This document shows positions 7,352 through 16,886 of a stretch of DNA of 64,000 nucleotides, one piece after another. The stretch comes from Saprospiraceae bacterium (lineage in GTDB: Bacteria > Bacteroidota > Bacteroidia > Chitinophagales > Saprospiraceae). Position 1 is the first letter of the stretch, and each line of letters begins with the position of its first letter. The notes below the pieces were generated by a model. The model worked only from the letters and a program-made list of their open reading frames with translations. It made no database searches and was not told the DNA's origin. The stretch lies in NCBI GenBank assembly GCA_021604865.1, contig BQJU01000001.1, positions 295,736-359,735 of the forward strand, given 5' to 3'. The position numbers were made by a program, and so were the translations under genes.

Positions 7352-10339
7352 TCACTCTTCCCTCTCCAAGTCATCACAATGATATTCCCGATACTGACTC
7401 CTACCTCTGGCAGGTTGCATTTTACCTCCTTCCTTTTTCACAGCCAACATTTTCTGGACCAATCGGGCTCGTTCTTTTTGAACGGCTTGCCGCAATTGTA
7501 TATCCTGGTCCCGATCAAAAAATAAGATGCCATCAACAAAGGTTTTATCCGCTTTTGCGTAAACGGAAAGTGGATGATCCGACCATAAGACGATATCCGC
7601 ATCTTTGCCAACCTTAATGCTACCTACCTGTTGGTCGATGTGCAACAATTTTGCTGGATTGAGGGTCACAAATTTCAGCGCATCTTCCTCGGAAACGCCC
7701 CCAAAGAGCACGGCTTTTGCGGCTTCCTGGTTGAGTCGACGGGCCATTTCAGCATCATCACTATTGACAGCAACAGTGACACCTTGTTCATGCATCAGCG
7801 CACTATTGTAGGGAATGGCTTCTATTACTTCAAATTTATAAGCCCACCAGTCGGCAAAGGTCGACCCACCAGCGCCATGGGCAGCCATCTTGTCGGCGAC
7901 CTTGTAACCTTCCAGAATGTGTGTAAAAGTGTTGACCCGGAAGCCAAAACGCTCGGCAACCTTCATCAGCATATTGATCTCTCCCTGCTGGTAGGAATGA
8001 CAAGTGATAAACCGTTTGCCTTCGATAATTTCCAGGATGGTTTCTAAGTCCAGATCCCGGCGATAGGGCTTGCCCGAATTGCGCAGTTTTCCGTATTCCC
8101 GGGCACGGGTAAAATGATCCACATAGACCTGTTCAACACCCATTCTCGTTTGTGGAAACCGGATGTTGTAGTCATTATTCCTGTTGGATTGTTTTACATT
8201 TTCGCCCAAGGCAAATTTGATAAACCCATCAGCATTGGCAACCTTCATCTCCTCGGGTGCAAAACCCCAGCGCAATTTTATAAGGCCAGATTGCCCACCA
8301 ATGGGATTGGAAGAACCATGCAGAACCTGACTGGTTGTTACCCCTCCTGACAATTGTCGGTAGATGTTGATGTCTTCCGAATTGATGACATCACCAATGC
8401 GTACCTCCGCCGAGCTGGCCTGCGTACCTTCATTGATGCCTCGACTTGCCGCAATGTGTGTATGCTCGTCAATAATGCCTGCCGTAAGGTGTTTGCCTGT
8501 ACCGTCAATAATGGTGGCACTACGATCGCTGAGCCGCGGTCCGATTTCGGCAATTTTACCGTTGCGGACCAGGATATCGGTGTTTTCGAGCTTCCCTTCC
8601 GCCTCATTCGTCCATACGGTTGCATTGCGAATCAGGTAAGTTGTTGCCTGCGGCCGGTTTTCCCAGCCAAAAGCCGTAAATGGATAGGTCACCACGCCGA
8701 GATTATCAATTGATTCGTCCTTTTTATCCTCTCTTTTCTTTTTGTCGGCGTCAGGTGGCCCTTGATAAGTCGCTGACCAATTGACCCAATTACCTTCAAT
8801 ATCCTGACCACGGCCCGACCAGTTTTTGCCCGTTGCCGTTCCGGATAACCGAATCCGTTTGCCTTCTTTCTCCGTGGAAAACACCAGCGTCAGGATCCCC
8901 TTATCGTAGGTGTGTTTCACGCTAAGGGTTGTCGTATCCTGATGGGCTAATTTCATTTCCTGCTCACCGGCTTTACCACTTACGTGAAGGGTGAAGGATT
9001 GATTGCCGACCCTCAAAGCATATTTACCCAATAAATCGGGCGCATCGAGATCCTTGAGTTCAAATGGCTTCCCACCAATCCAATTTTGATAAATTTTGCT
9101 TTCTTTGGCAAAGACCGGCCCATCTGTTATGATAAAATTGGCCACCTTACCGGTTTCCAGGCTACCCAACTGATCAGACAGGTTAAGCAATTGAGCTGGA
9201 GTCTCCGTCAGTGCTTTCAGGGCTGCTTCTTCACTCAGACCATATTTTATCGCTTTACGCAAATGTTCCATAAACTGGTCTTTTTTTTCCAATTCGTGGG
9301 TGGTCAAGGCAAATTTGATACCGGCTTCCGCCAATCTGGCAGGGTTTGTAGGCGCCAATTCCCAATGTTTCATCTGGGCCAGCGTCACCTGTAGCGCATC
9401 AAAAGGAGCTTCTACATCATAAGCTTCTGGAAAATCAAGTGGCAAAATGAGTGTTGCTCCCGTAGCTTTGATTTCATTCAGGCGTTGGTATTCATCGCCA
9501 CTACCCATAATGATGTAGTCTTTCCCAAATTCTTTAGCCAATTTGGCGGCACGTAATACCTCCAGGCGGTCGCCGACCTCAATGATTTGTGGTAGAGACT
9601 GCACGGCATTCCAGGCTTCCAATGAAAGGTTAGTTTCCCCTTTTTGTTGGGCATACCATTGCCCGTCGTAGTAGGTTTGGCGCAATAGCGCTATTATTCC
9701 CATTAGCGAACTAGGGTAGGCCTGGGTAGATTTGCCCTTGTTGAAAGACAAATGATGAGCCCCGGTTTCACTGAGCATCATTTCATGGGGTCTTTCCTTC
9801 CCCAAAAGCACTGCGGCTGAAGTTCCCCGGGAAATGCCATCCATTTGATGGGTCAACACACATCCAAATCCTAGTTTGCGATAAGTTGCGGCACTTTTAT
9901 CGTCTGGTTTAAAGTCTTCAGCTGCCCGATATTCCGGTTTTAGTGCTTCATTCCAGGCAAAGGCTCCTTCTTTATTAGAAAGCATTTGCGGTTTCTTTTC
10001 CGATTCTTTGCCCACCGCTTTGGCCTCCGGCAGCCCATAATTGGTATAGAGGTCGATAAAGGAGGGATAAAGATGCTTTCCTTTAAGGTCGGTCACAATA
10101 GCCCCCTTGGGAATAAAGACGTTTTTGCCCACCGCTTCAATTTTTCCGTTGTGGATAACCAACGTAGCTCCTTCCTGACTTTGATTGTAGTGGGTGTGGA
10201 TGGTTGCATTAGTAAAAACATACCACCCCTCCCGCTCATCATACACACCATTTCGGGGAAAGGTTTGCTGGGCAAAGAGCTGGCCGGAAGTAACCAGGAG
10301 CATCAGGCCGGCGAGTATAAATCTTATTGTCTTTTTCAT
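7352..10339 (-). CDS. Exported double-domain amidohydrolase
   Basis: A 995-residue protein with a signal peptide (MKKTIRFILAGLMLLVTSGQ). Domain 1 (about 30-430) is amidohydrolase-like, but its strand 1 reads YPSFIDLYTNYGLPEA with no HxH. A beta-rich linker follows (about 435-550, KHTYDKGILTLVF). Domain 2 (about 570-985) has a proper metal motif in IIDEHTHIAASRG, NSDDAEMARRLNQEAAKAV near the usual Asp, and the family ending TLNPAKLLHIDQQVGSIKVGKDADIV. Only domain 2 should be catalytic; domain 1 looks like a degenerate partner. It is the middle gene of a three-gene minus operon with the HxH-less amidohydrolase downstream and a dienelactone hydrolase-like lipoprotein upstream. The substrate cannot be inferred. 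Confidence 0.8.
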   Translation of the reverse strand: MKKTIRFILAGLMLLVTSGQLFAQQTFPRNGVYDEREGWYVFTNATIHTHYNQSQEGATLVIHNGKIEAVGKNVFIPKGAIVTDLKGKHLYPSFIDLYTNYGLPEAKAVGKESEKKPQMLSNKEGAFAWNEALKPEYRAAEDFKPDDKSAATYRKLGFGCVLTHQMDGISRGTSAAVLLGKERPHEMMLSETGAHHLSFNKGKSTQAYPSSLMGIIALLRQTYYDGQWYAQQKGETNLSLEAWNAVQSLPQIIEVGDRLEVLRAAKLAKEFGKDYIIMGSGDEYQRLNEIKATGATLILPLDFPEAYDVEAPFDALQVTLAQMKHWELAPTNPARLAEAGIKFALTTHELEKKDQFMEHLRKAIKYGLSEEAALKALTETPAQLLNLSDQLGSLETGKVANFIITDGPVFAKESKIYQNWIGGKPFELKDLDAPDLLGKYALRVGNQSFTLHVSGKAGEQEMKLAHQDTTTLSVKHTYDKGILTLVFSTEKEGKRIRLSGTATGKNWSGRGQDIEGNWVNWSATYQGPPDADKKKREDKKDESIDNLGVVTYPFTAFGWENRPQATTYLIRNATVWTNEAEGKLENTDILVRNGKIAEIGPRLSDRSATIIDGTGKHLTAGIIDEHTHIAASRGINEGTQASSAEVRIGDVINSEDINIYRQLSGGVTTSQVLHGSSNPIGGQSGLIKLRWGFAPEEMKVANADGFIKFALGENVKQSNRNNDYNIRFPQTRMGVEQVYVDHFTRAREYGKLRNSGKPYRRDLDLETILEIIEGKRFITCHSYQQGEINMLMKVAERFGFRVNTFTHILEGYKVADKMAAHGAGGSTFADWWAYKFEVIEAIPYNSALMHEQGVTVAVNSDDAEMARRLNQEAAKAVLFGGVSEEDALKFVTLNPAKLLHIDQQVGSIKVGKDADIVLWSDHPLSVYAKADKTFVDGILFFDRDQDIQLRQAVQKERARLVQKMLAVKKEGGKMQPARGRSQYREYHCDDLEREE

Positions 10340-10358
10340 ACTGGCTTTACGTTTATTG

Positions 10359-11207
10359 CTACAATTTCTTCCTTAAAAACTCAAGGGCTTTGGCATTAGC
10401 ATCTTTGGCATCCTGTTCTACATATCGCGGACTGCTCGGATTGGCAAAAGCATGATCGGCATCATAGGAATATACGGTCAGCTTTTTATTAGCCGTTTTA
10501 CACATTGTTTTAAAATCATCGACAACCTTAGGGGTAATCCATTCATCTTTTGCAGCAAAAATGCCTAGTACATCAGCTTCCAATGGCCCGAGGTCGGCGG
10601 CACTCTCTACCGGCATACCATAATATAGGACACAACCGGCACCCTGATTGCCTGCCATAATGGAAGCCTTGAGCGACCAGCCGCCACCAAAACACCAGCC
10701 AATCGTTGCTATTTTGGCCGCCGATCCTGCCTGTCCCATCGCTCCCTGAATGATCGACCTGGACCTTTCCGGACTAGCAGATTGCATATACTCGCCAGCT
10801 TTTTCGCGGGTAGTCGCTACTTTGCCGTCATATAGGTCAAGCGCCATTACCATGACATCTCCCAGGCTATCAAAAAGGGTCTCGGCCTCCCGCTTGATGT
10901 GATCGTTTAGGCCCCACCATTCGTGGATAACAAAAAGTACTTTATTGGTGCTATGTTGGGGGGCAATCACATAAGCTTCTGATTCTTTTCCGTCAGAGGT
11001 GGGGAAAGAGATCATTTGCCCCTTGCCATTAAATGTGGTCGTGACAGGTTCTTCATGGGCCTCCTGAAATTCTTTGTCCTCAGAAAATTCTGCCATGCCC
11101 TCCTTTTCGCCTTCTTCGGCATCTTGGTTGGAGGATGCATTGGGATTGTTACAGGCCATTAAAAATAAAGCTAGAAACAATAAACTATAGTTCAGATACT
11201 TTAACAT
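10359..11207 (-). CDS. Dienelactone hydrolase family lipoprotein
   Basis: A 282-residue alpha/beta hydrolase with an SpII signal (MLKYLNYSLLFLALFLMAC). After an acidic linker rich in Glu (to about residue 50), the hydrolase core shows VLFVIHEWWGLNDHIKREAE, the nucleophile elbow GWCFGGG (Cys nucleophile, as in dienelactone hydrolases), an acid in FAAKDEWITP and the histidine in DADHAFANPSS. The triad is therefore complete. It likely faces the periplasm as a lipoprotein and leads the operon with the two amidohydrolases, 19 bases before the next start. Its real substrate is unknown; the family includes carboxymethylenebutenolidases and other esterases or lactonases. Confidence 0.8.
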   Translation of the reverse strand: MLKYLNYSLLFLALFLMACNNPNASSNQDAEEGEKEGMAEFSEDKEFQEAHEEPVTTTFNGKGQMISFPTSDGKESEAYVIAPQHSTNKVLFVIHEWWGLNDHIKREAETLFDSLGDVMVMALDLYDGKVATTREKAGEYMQSASPERSRSIIQGAMGQAGSAAKIATIGWCFGGGWSLKASIMAGNQGAGCVLYYGMPVESAADLGPLEADVLGIFAAKDEWITPKVVDDFKTMCKTANKKLTVYSYDADHAFANPSSPRYVEQDAKDANAKALEFLRKKL

Positions 11208-11243
11208 TGGATTGTGATTGTGAGTGTGATGAAAATATTCCTT

Positions 11244-11251
11244 TACTTTGC
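11244..11251 (+). promoter_or_regulatory. Bacteroidota-type -7 box for the E1 gene
   Basis: TACTTTGC (11244-11251) resembles the Bacteroidota -7 element TANNTTTG, one base shorter in the spacer. A TTG lies about 23 bases upstream. The start codon at 11283 follows 31 bases later. It sits in the 75-bp divergent gap. Confidence 0.35.
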
Positions 11252-11282
11252 ATTTTTCTTTTAGGGCTAACCAAAATACACA

Positions 11283-13283
11283 ATGTCGACCAAAAATTTG
11301 ACCACCATCGATTATAAAAGCGGAAAATTATCCAATAATATCCTGCTTGATCTATATTACCAGTTGCTACGCCCCCGAATGATTGAGGAAAAGATGCTGA
11401 TTCTGCTACGCCAGGGAAAAATCAGTAAGTGGTTTTCGGGTATTGGCCAGGAGGCGATTTCCGTAGGTTGTGCGGCGGCTTTAGAGTCGGATGAAACGCT
11501 ATTTACCATGCACCGAAACCTGGGGGTTTTTACTTCCCGGAATGTTCCTTTGGAACGATTGTTTGCTCAGTGGCAAGGTAAGGCCATTGGTTTTACAAAA
11601 GGGCGGGATCGTTCCTTTCACTTTGGCACTCTTGACTATAATATTGTGGGCATGATTTCACATTTGGGGCCGCAGCTTTCGTTGGCTGGCGGTGTTGGCC
11701 TGGCACATAATCTATCCAAGGCTGGCAAAGTAGCTTTAGCTTTTACCGGAGAGGGTGGCACTAGCCAGGGTGAGTTTCACGAAGCACTGAATGTCGCCGC
11801 AGTATGGCAGCTACCCGTTATTTTTGTGATTGAAAATAATGGATATGGCCTTTCCACACCTACTGATGAACAATACCGCTGTGCTCAACTCGTGGATCGC
11901 GCCAAGGGATATGGTATGAAATCGTTGGTACTCGATGGCAATAACATCCTGGAGGTATACCAAAATATCCAAAATCTGGCCAAACAAATGCGCAAAAATC
12001 CGGAGCCGGTGTTGGTGGAATGCCGGACTTTCAGGATGCGTGGCCATGAAGAAGCTTCCGGTATAAAATATGTGCCCAAAGAACTGCTGGACCATTGGGC
12101 GCAACGTGATCCGGTGACCAATTTCGAAACCTACCTTCTGGAAAAAGGCGTACTTGACAGTAAAACCGTTGAAAAAACGAAGAAGTCCATCAAAGCCGAG
12201 ATTGAAGAAGGGCTCGCCAAAGCATACGAGCAACCCAAAATTCAATCGACGGTTGGTGCGGAACTTGCCGATGTATACAAACCCTTTGTACAGGAAACCA
12301 TCGCTCCAATAAGCGACAAAAGTAAAGATATTCGGATGGTTGATGCCATCAGTGAAGGCTTGGACGAAGCCATGCATAAACACGAAAAACTGGTTTTGAT
12401 GGGGCAGGATATTGCCGATTATGGCGGGGTATTCAAAATCACTGAAGGTTTTGTGGCCCGCTATGGCAAGGAACGGGTACGCAATACACCGCTTTGCGAA
12501 AGCGCCATTATAGGCATCGCATTGGGCCTCAGCCTGAAAGGGTATAAGGCGATGGTAGAAATGCAATTCGCCGATTTTGTGACCTGTGGTTTCAACCAGA
12601 TTATTAACAACCTGGCCAAACTGCACTATCGCTGGGGCGAAAATGCCGATGTGGTGATCCGCATGCCTTGTGGTGGTGGTGTTGGGGCTGGTCCTTACCA
12701 TTCTCAAAGCAATGAAGCCTGGTTTTTTCATACGCCAGGCCTCAAGGTTGTTTACCCTTCCAATCCACAAGATGCCAAAGGCTTGCTGCTGGCCAGTATT
12801 GCCGATCCCAATCCGGTATTGTTTTTTGAACACAAAGCCTTGTACCGCAGTATGACGGCTCCTGTACCAGAGGGCTATTATACCGAAGCCCTCGGCAAAG
12901 CCACCCTGACCAGAGAAGGCACTGAATTGAGTGTCATCACCTATGGCATGGGTGTACATTGGGCTATAGAAGTCACGGAAGAGTTAGGCATCAATGCTGA
13001 CATTCTGGACTTGAGAACCTTGTTACCGCTGGATTACGACGCCATTGATGCTACGGTCAAAAAGACCAACCGGGTCATCATCCTTCACGAGGACACCTTG
13101 GTCGGTGGCATTGGTGGAGAAATTTCGGCCTATATTTCTGAACACCTCTTTGAACACCTCGATGCCCCCGTATTGCGGTCGGCAAGCCTGGAGACACCGG
13201 TTCCTTTTGCTGCTAATTTGGAGCAACAGTTTTTGCCGGTTGGCCGGTTTCGGGAGCAATTGTTGAGGTTGGCGGGGTATTAG
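11283..13283 (+). CDS. Branched-chain 2-oxoacid/pyruvate dehydrogenase E1, fused alpha-beta
   Basis: A 666-residue thiamine-diphosphate enzyme combining the E1 alpha part (about 1-320) and the E1 beta part (about 345-666). The TPP-binding motif runs from GEGGTSQGEFHEAL to VIENN. The beta part has MGQDIADYGGVFKITEGF, the GGGVGAGPYHSQSNEAWFFHTPG stretch and the C-terminal swivel domain with DLRTLLPLDYDAI. It decarboxylates a 2-oxo acid and acylates the lipoyl E2 subunit. The fused architecture is the usual Bacteroidota form and is most often annotated as 2-oxoisovalerate dehydrogenase. No E2 or E3 gene is adjacent, so the substrate (branched-chain or pyruvate) remains open. It is cytosolic and monocistronic. 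Confidence 0.9.
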   Translation: MSTKNLTTIDYKSGKLSNNILLDLYYQLLRPRMIEEKMLILLRQGKISKWFSGIGQEAISVGCAAALESDETLFTMHRNLGVFTSRNVPLERLFAQWQGKAIGFTKGRDRSFHFGTLDYNIVGMISHLGPQLSLAGGVGLAHNLSKAGKVALAFTGEGGTSQGEFHEALNVAAVWQLPVIFVIENNGYGLSTPTDEQYRCAQLVDRAKGYGMKSLVLDGNNILEVYQNIQNLAKQMRKNPEPVLVECRTFRMRGHEEASGIKYVPKELLDHWAQRDPVTNFETYLLEKGVLDSKTVEKTKKSIKAEIEEGLAKAYEQPKIQSTVGAELADVYKPFVQETIAPISDKSKDIRMVDAISEGLDEAMHKHEKLVLMGQDIADYGGVFKITEGFVARYGKERVRNTPLCESAIIGIALGLSLKGYKAMVEMQFADFVTCGFNQIINNLAKLHYRWGENADVVIRMPCGGGVGAGPYHSQSNEAWFFHTPGLKVVYPSNPQDAKGLLLASIADPNPVLFFEHKALYRSMTAPVPEGYYTEALGKATLTREGTELSVITYGMGVHWAIEVTEELGINADILDLRTLLPLDYDAIDATVKKTNRVIILHEDTLVGGIGGEISAYISEHLFEHLDAPVLRSASLETPVPFAANLEQQFLPVGRFREQLLRLAGY

Positions 13284-13344
13284 ATCGCTGGCGCCTTAAA
13301 AAGAATCTGGACTACTTCAATTATAGCGCAAAGCGTGCTCAACC

Positions 13345-13647
13345 TCATTCATTCCGCAAAGCCTTCACCGGATTGGCCAGCTCTGTTTTTATGCTTTGAA
13401 AACTCACGGTCAAGGTGGCAATAAATATAGCTGCCAATCCAGCCAGAAGGAAAATCCACCATGGGATATCAATGCGGAAAGCAAATGCTTCCAACCATCG
13501 GTTCATCACCCACCAGGCCAGTGGTGAAGCAATGAGAATGGCCATCCCAATCAACAAGAGAAAACCTTTAAGCTGGAGGCTGATTAATTGCTCAAGGGAA
13601 GCTCCTAAAACCTTGCGAATCCCAATTTCTTGGCTGTAAAGGATCAC
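13345..13647 (-). pseudogene. C-terminal remnant of an FtsX-family ABC permease
   Basis: About 100 codons match the tail of MacB/FtsX-type permeases: SQEIGIRKVLGASLEQL, then two membrane segments and SIKTELANPVKALRNE at the stop. Complete proteins are about 800 residues. Two in-frame stops (TAG, TGA) lie just before the first matching codon, and the next 90 bases upstream carry no convincing continuation, though one shifted frame reads SAFVVK, which resembles the expected preceding segment. It looks like a decayed gene cut off by the neighbouring oxidoreductase gene. The GTG at 13647 is unlikely to be a real start. Confidence 0.75.
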
Positions 13648-13741
13648 TTTTCACTACAAAAGCCGACCTCCAAAGATCTCTTAGGGAGCGAAGAAGGTGC
13701 TTGGATTAAAAAAAAACCGTATCATCGGGAAACGAATAACC

Positions 13742-14845
13742 ATGAGCGATCAACCCATCAAACGCAGGAAATTTATCGCAAAAAGTGTGCAAGCCGCTTC
13801 TTTATTGGCACTTTCCAGTTCTGCCTATGCAATCGGGGGCTGTACTGCTGATACAAGAAAATTAGGCATCGCCCTTTTGGGATTGGGCAGTTATGCTACC
13901 AATCAGTTAGCCCCTGCCCTTGAACATACCCAACATTGCCGCTTAGCCGGTATTGTCACCGGTACTCCTTCAAAAATTGGAGCGTGGCAAAAGAACTATG
14001 CTATCCCGGATAAAAATGTTTATAATTACGACAATTTTGATTCCATTAAGAATAACCGGGACATTGATATTGTCTATGTAGTTACACCTAATGCCTTGCA
14101 CATGCCTTTTGTTGTGCGTGCTGCGGAAGCGGGAAAACATGTGATTTGTGAAAAACCGATGGAAATTTCTTCTGATCGTTGTAAAACCATGATCACTGCT
14201 TGTGAAAAGGCCGGTAAGAAATTGCAAATCGGTTATCGCCTGCAATACGACCCCTATCATCAGCAATTGATGCGGCTGGGACAGAAACAGGAATTTGGCA
14301 AGGTAAAACTGGTTAATACAGGCTTTTCCTTTTATGGTGTCAACAATGATAACTGGCGATTTACCGACGCTAAGCTATCCGGTGGTGGTCCCTTGATGGA
14401 TATTGGAATTTATTCCCTCCAGGGAGTCAGGTACAGCCTGGGAGAAGAGCCCATTTCCATTACGGCTCAACGCTATAAGACCATCATGGATAAGTTGCCC
14501 GACATGGAAGAAACCATCTGCTGGCAAATGGAATTTCCCAGTGGAGCGGTGGCCAATTGCACCAGCAGTTATGTAGCCCGTGAAAACTATATTAGGGTAT
14601 CTTCTGAAAAAGGCGTATTTGGACTGGAACCTGCATTCTCTTACGACGGACTCGAAGGCTACATCAACCAGGGGGTGATGCCGCCCCAAACCCACATTCA
14701 ACAGGCCGCTCAAATGGATGCCTTTGCCTTAAATATTAAAGAAAATACGCCGGTTATTGCATCTGGTGAAGAAGGCCTGCGGGATATGGTCATTATTGAA
14801 GCAATTTACGAAGCTGCCAGAAGTGGAAAGAAAATTATCTTATAA
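13742..14845 (+). CDS. Gfo/Idh/MocA family oxidoreductase with Tat-like signal
   Basis: A 367-residue NAD(P)-dependent oxidoreductase. The start MSDQPIKRRKFIAKSVQAAS gives a twin-arginine-like signal, suggesting export in folded form, as in glucose-fructose oxidoreductases. The Rossmann part includes GIALLGLGSYATNQLAPAL, and the hallmark CEKPMEIS is present. The C-terminal domain contains LSGGGPLMDIGIYSLQGVRY. It probably oxidises or reduces a sugar with a bound cofactor. The frame is open 15 codons further upstream, but those codons overlap the pseudogene edge and lack a signal peptide. It is followed after 3 bases by a membrane-protein gene, so the two are likely co-transcribed. Confidence 0.85.
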   Translation: MSDQPIKRRKFIAKSVQAASLLALSSSAYAIGGCTADTRKLGIALLGLGSYATNQLAPALEHTQHCRLAGIVTGTPSKIGAWQKNYAIPDKNVYNYDNFDSIKNNRDIDIVYVVTPNALHMPFVVRAAEAGKHVICEKPMEISSDRCKTMITACEKAGKKLQIGYRLQYDPYHQQLMRLGQKQEFGKVKLVNTGFSFYGVNNDNWRFTDAKLSGGGPLMDIGIYSLQGVRYSLGEEPISITAQRYKTIMDKLPDMEETICWQMEFPSGAVANCTSSYVARENYIRVSSEKGVFGLEPAFSYDGLEGYINQGVMPPQTHIQQAAQMDAFALNIKENTPVIASGEEGLRDMVIIEAIYEAARSGKKIIL

Positions 14846-14848
14846 ACG

Positions 14849-15691
14849 ATGACTGAAAAGCAACAGCAAAGATTTGAAAAGCTGATCGAGGATGGTTATA
14901 CCCTTGTTGGCGTAGAATACCTGGAAAAAGGTTGGAATCTATTTAGACAATACCTGCCAGGGTTTGCCGGGTTTGCCATTGCGGTAGCACTAGTGGAACT
15001 TATACTGCACCAATTTGGGCTGATAATTTTCAGTTTTTTGGTGTCGTCTCTCTTAATGGGACCTTTGGTATCAGCTGCTTATTATTGGGTGGCCCGACGC
15101 ATTGATCGGTCGGAGTCATACGAGCCGAAAGACTTTTTATATGTATTCAAGTTTGTTATGCCTTTGGTGATGGTTAATCTGCTCATGACGTTGATCATCG
15201 GTATCGTGTTGCTGCCATCCATTTACGCACTGCAATCGGCAGGCTTTTTTGAGTGGTACCAGGAAGTGCTGGCCAATCCAGGGGAGATGCCTGTGCCACC
15301 TGATTTGCCAAGTCGTACTTCCAGTGTGGTTTTTTTCAATCTGATCCCATTGATTTACCTTTTTGTTGCCTACACCTGGGCCATTCCTTTTGTGCTCTTT
15401 TATAAAATGTCCCCTTGGCAGGCATTGGAAAGCAGTCGCCGATTGATCTCCCGAAAATGGTTTGCTGTCTTTGGTTTAGTACTGATTATTTTTGGCCTTA
15501 TGATGTTTGCTGCACTGCCATTGGGTATGATTTCTACCATCAGCCCCTCACTGGGATTTTTGTCTACCGTTGGTTTAGCTATTCTGAATCCCTTTGTTCA
15601 ATGTGTATTTTATGCTGCATTTGCCGGAGTTACCGCGTCTCTGGATGTCGAAGGAGAAGACGAGGAATTAATGGATCATTTGGTGGATTAA
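14849..15691 (+). CDS. Multi-pass membrane protein of unknown function
   Basis: A 280-residue protein with five or six hydrophobic segments (around residues 28-50, 52-75, 98-120, 165-185, 205-228 and 235-258). The motif PWQALESSRRLISRKWFAVFGL matches what is seen in DUF2189/DUF975-type YciC-like integral membrane proteins. Both ends look cytoplasmic and the C-terminus is acidic (EGEDEELMDHLVD). The gene starts 3 bases after the oxidoreductase stop, so it is translated from the same message. The function is not known. Confidence 0.7.
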   Translation: MTEKQQQRFEKLIEDGYTLVGVEYLEKGWNLFRQYLPGFAGFAIAVALVELILHQFGLIIFSFLVSSLLMGPLVSAAYYWVARRIDRSESYEPKDFLYVFKFVMPLVMVNLLMTLIIGIVLLPSIYALQSAGFFEWYQEVLANPGEMPVPPDLPSRTSSVVFFNLIPLIYLFVAYTWAIPFVLFYKMSPWQALESSRRLISRKWFAVFGLVLIIFGLMMFAALPLGMISTISPSLGFLSTVGLAILNPFVQCVFYAAFAGVTASLDVEGEDEELMDHLVD

Positions 15692-15778
15692 CGCCAACCA
15701 GAGGACAAAGAGAAGATGTCGGTGTCGGTATTGTATTGCTTCCCTTTACCCAGTCTTCTGGCCTTCTTTTCGTTGACC

Positions 15779-16807
15779 CTAAAGATCCTTGACTCTGGCC
15801 AATCCATCCAGTGCAATTTGATAATCCGGTGCCATCGTTAGGGCCTGTTTGTAGTCAGCCTTGGCCTCTGCAATTTTGCCCAATTTTTCAGCGGCCAGTC
15901 CCCGGTAAGCATAAGCACGAATATGTAATGGAGAAACCTTGATGGTAATATCAAAAGCTTCATAAGCCTTTTGCGGATCATTTTTATCCAGGTAGAGTAA
16001 TCCGGAATTGAAAAACGCTATTTCATTTTGTGCATCAAGGGAGGTGATCTTCTTATAATACTCCAGTGCTTTATCCAGGTCTCCCTGATCAGCATAAAAA
16101 TCAGCTTTGGCTTGCAACGCATAAGCACTGGTGGAATCCACTTCTATGGCCGTGTCAAAAAACTTTTCAGCGAGACTGCCCTTGATACTGGCATGTAGTT
16201 GTCCTAAGTTGATCCATCCATCTACCAGATCGGGATCTAACTCAACGGCTTTCTGAAAACTATTGATGGCCCGGTTGATATCTTCCATTTCTTTGAAATT
16301 GAGTCCCATCATAAAAAAAGCCTCCGAATTCTGTGGGTCAATTTGCAGGACTTTATCGATAGTTTTCAAAGAGGCTTCATTCATTTTCAAAATGAGTTGA
16401 AATTCACTTAGCTTTAATAAGGTAGGAATGCGTTTCGGGTACAATTGTGCCGCCCGTTCCATGGTTTTGAGGGCCAACCTGGATTTGTAATAATCAAGGT
16501 AAATATCGGCCAATAAATGATGGTAATTCACATTGGTGGAATCCAAACTTAGTGCCACGGTTAAGTCTTGAATAGCTTCATCATAGCCGTCATTTTTGTA
16601 AAAGAGATTGCCCCTTTGCGCGTAAAGTGAGGCTTCCTTCGGGTTGGCGGCAATTTGACTTGTCAACTTATTGATGTCTTCATTGCCGGTATCGCCAATT
16701 TGTTGCTCAGGTGCAGCATTGTTGTTGCTTGCATCACTGCCACAACCGAGGCACATTCCCAGAACCAAAGTAATGGAGAGAATCGTGAAAAATTTATTAG
16801 TTTTCAT
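15779..16807 (-). CDS. TPR lipoprotein
   Basis: A 342-residue protein beginning MKTNKFFTILSITLVLGMCLGC, a lipoprotein signal. It continues with at least seven tetratricopeptide repeats (from EASLYAQRGNLFYKNDGYDEAIQDL through KADYKQALTMAPDYQIALDGLARV). TPR lipoproteins of this size are scaffolds or components of envelope complexes in Bacteroidota; the partner cannot be named. I chose the Met at 16807, although the frame extends 9 codons upstream, because it starts the signal peptide. It is convergent with the membrane-protein gene and divergent from the AraC regulator. Confidence 0.8.
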   Translation of the reverse strand: MKTNKFFTILSITLVLGMCLGCGSDASNNNAAPEQQIGDTGNEDINKLTSQIAANPKEASLYAQRGNLFYKNDGYDEAIQDLTVALSLDSTNVNYHHLLADIYLDYYKSRLALKTMERAAQLYPKRIPTLLKLSEFQLILKMNEASLKTIDKVLQIDPQNSEAFFMMGLNFKEMEDINRAINSFQKAVELDPDLVDGWINLGQLHASIKGSLAEKFFDTAIEVDSTSAYALQAKADFYADQGDLDKALEYYKKITSLDAQNEIAFFNSGLLYLDKNDPQKAYEAFDITIKVSPLHIRAYAYRGLAAEKLGKIAEAKADYKQALTMAPDYQIALDGLARVKDL

Positions 16808-16886
16808 AAGCATTTTTAAATATTTATGGCGCAAAATAAGACATTTTAAGTTTTACCCGGATTGTCTTTTTTAAGAAAACAGCAAA

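Noticed and set aside
7631..10399. Several plus-strand frames across the amidohydrolase genes
   Set aside because: Antisense shadows of a strongly supported operon.
11811..12959. Long minus-strand frame of 382 codons
   Set aside because: Lies wholly antisense to the E1 dehydrogenase gene, with Phe/His/Gly-rich nonsense composition; a shadow frame.
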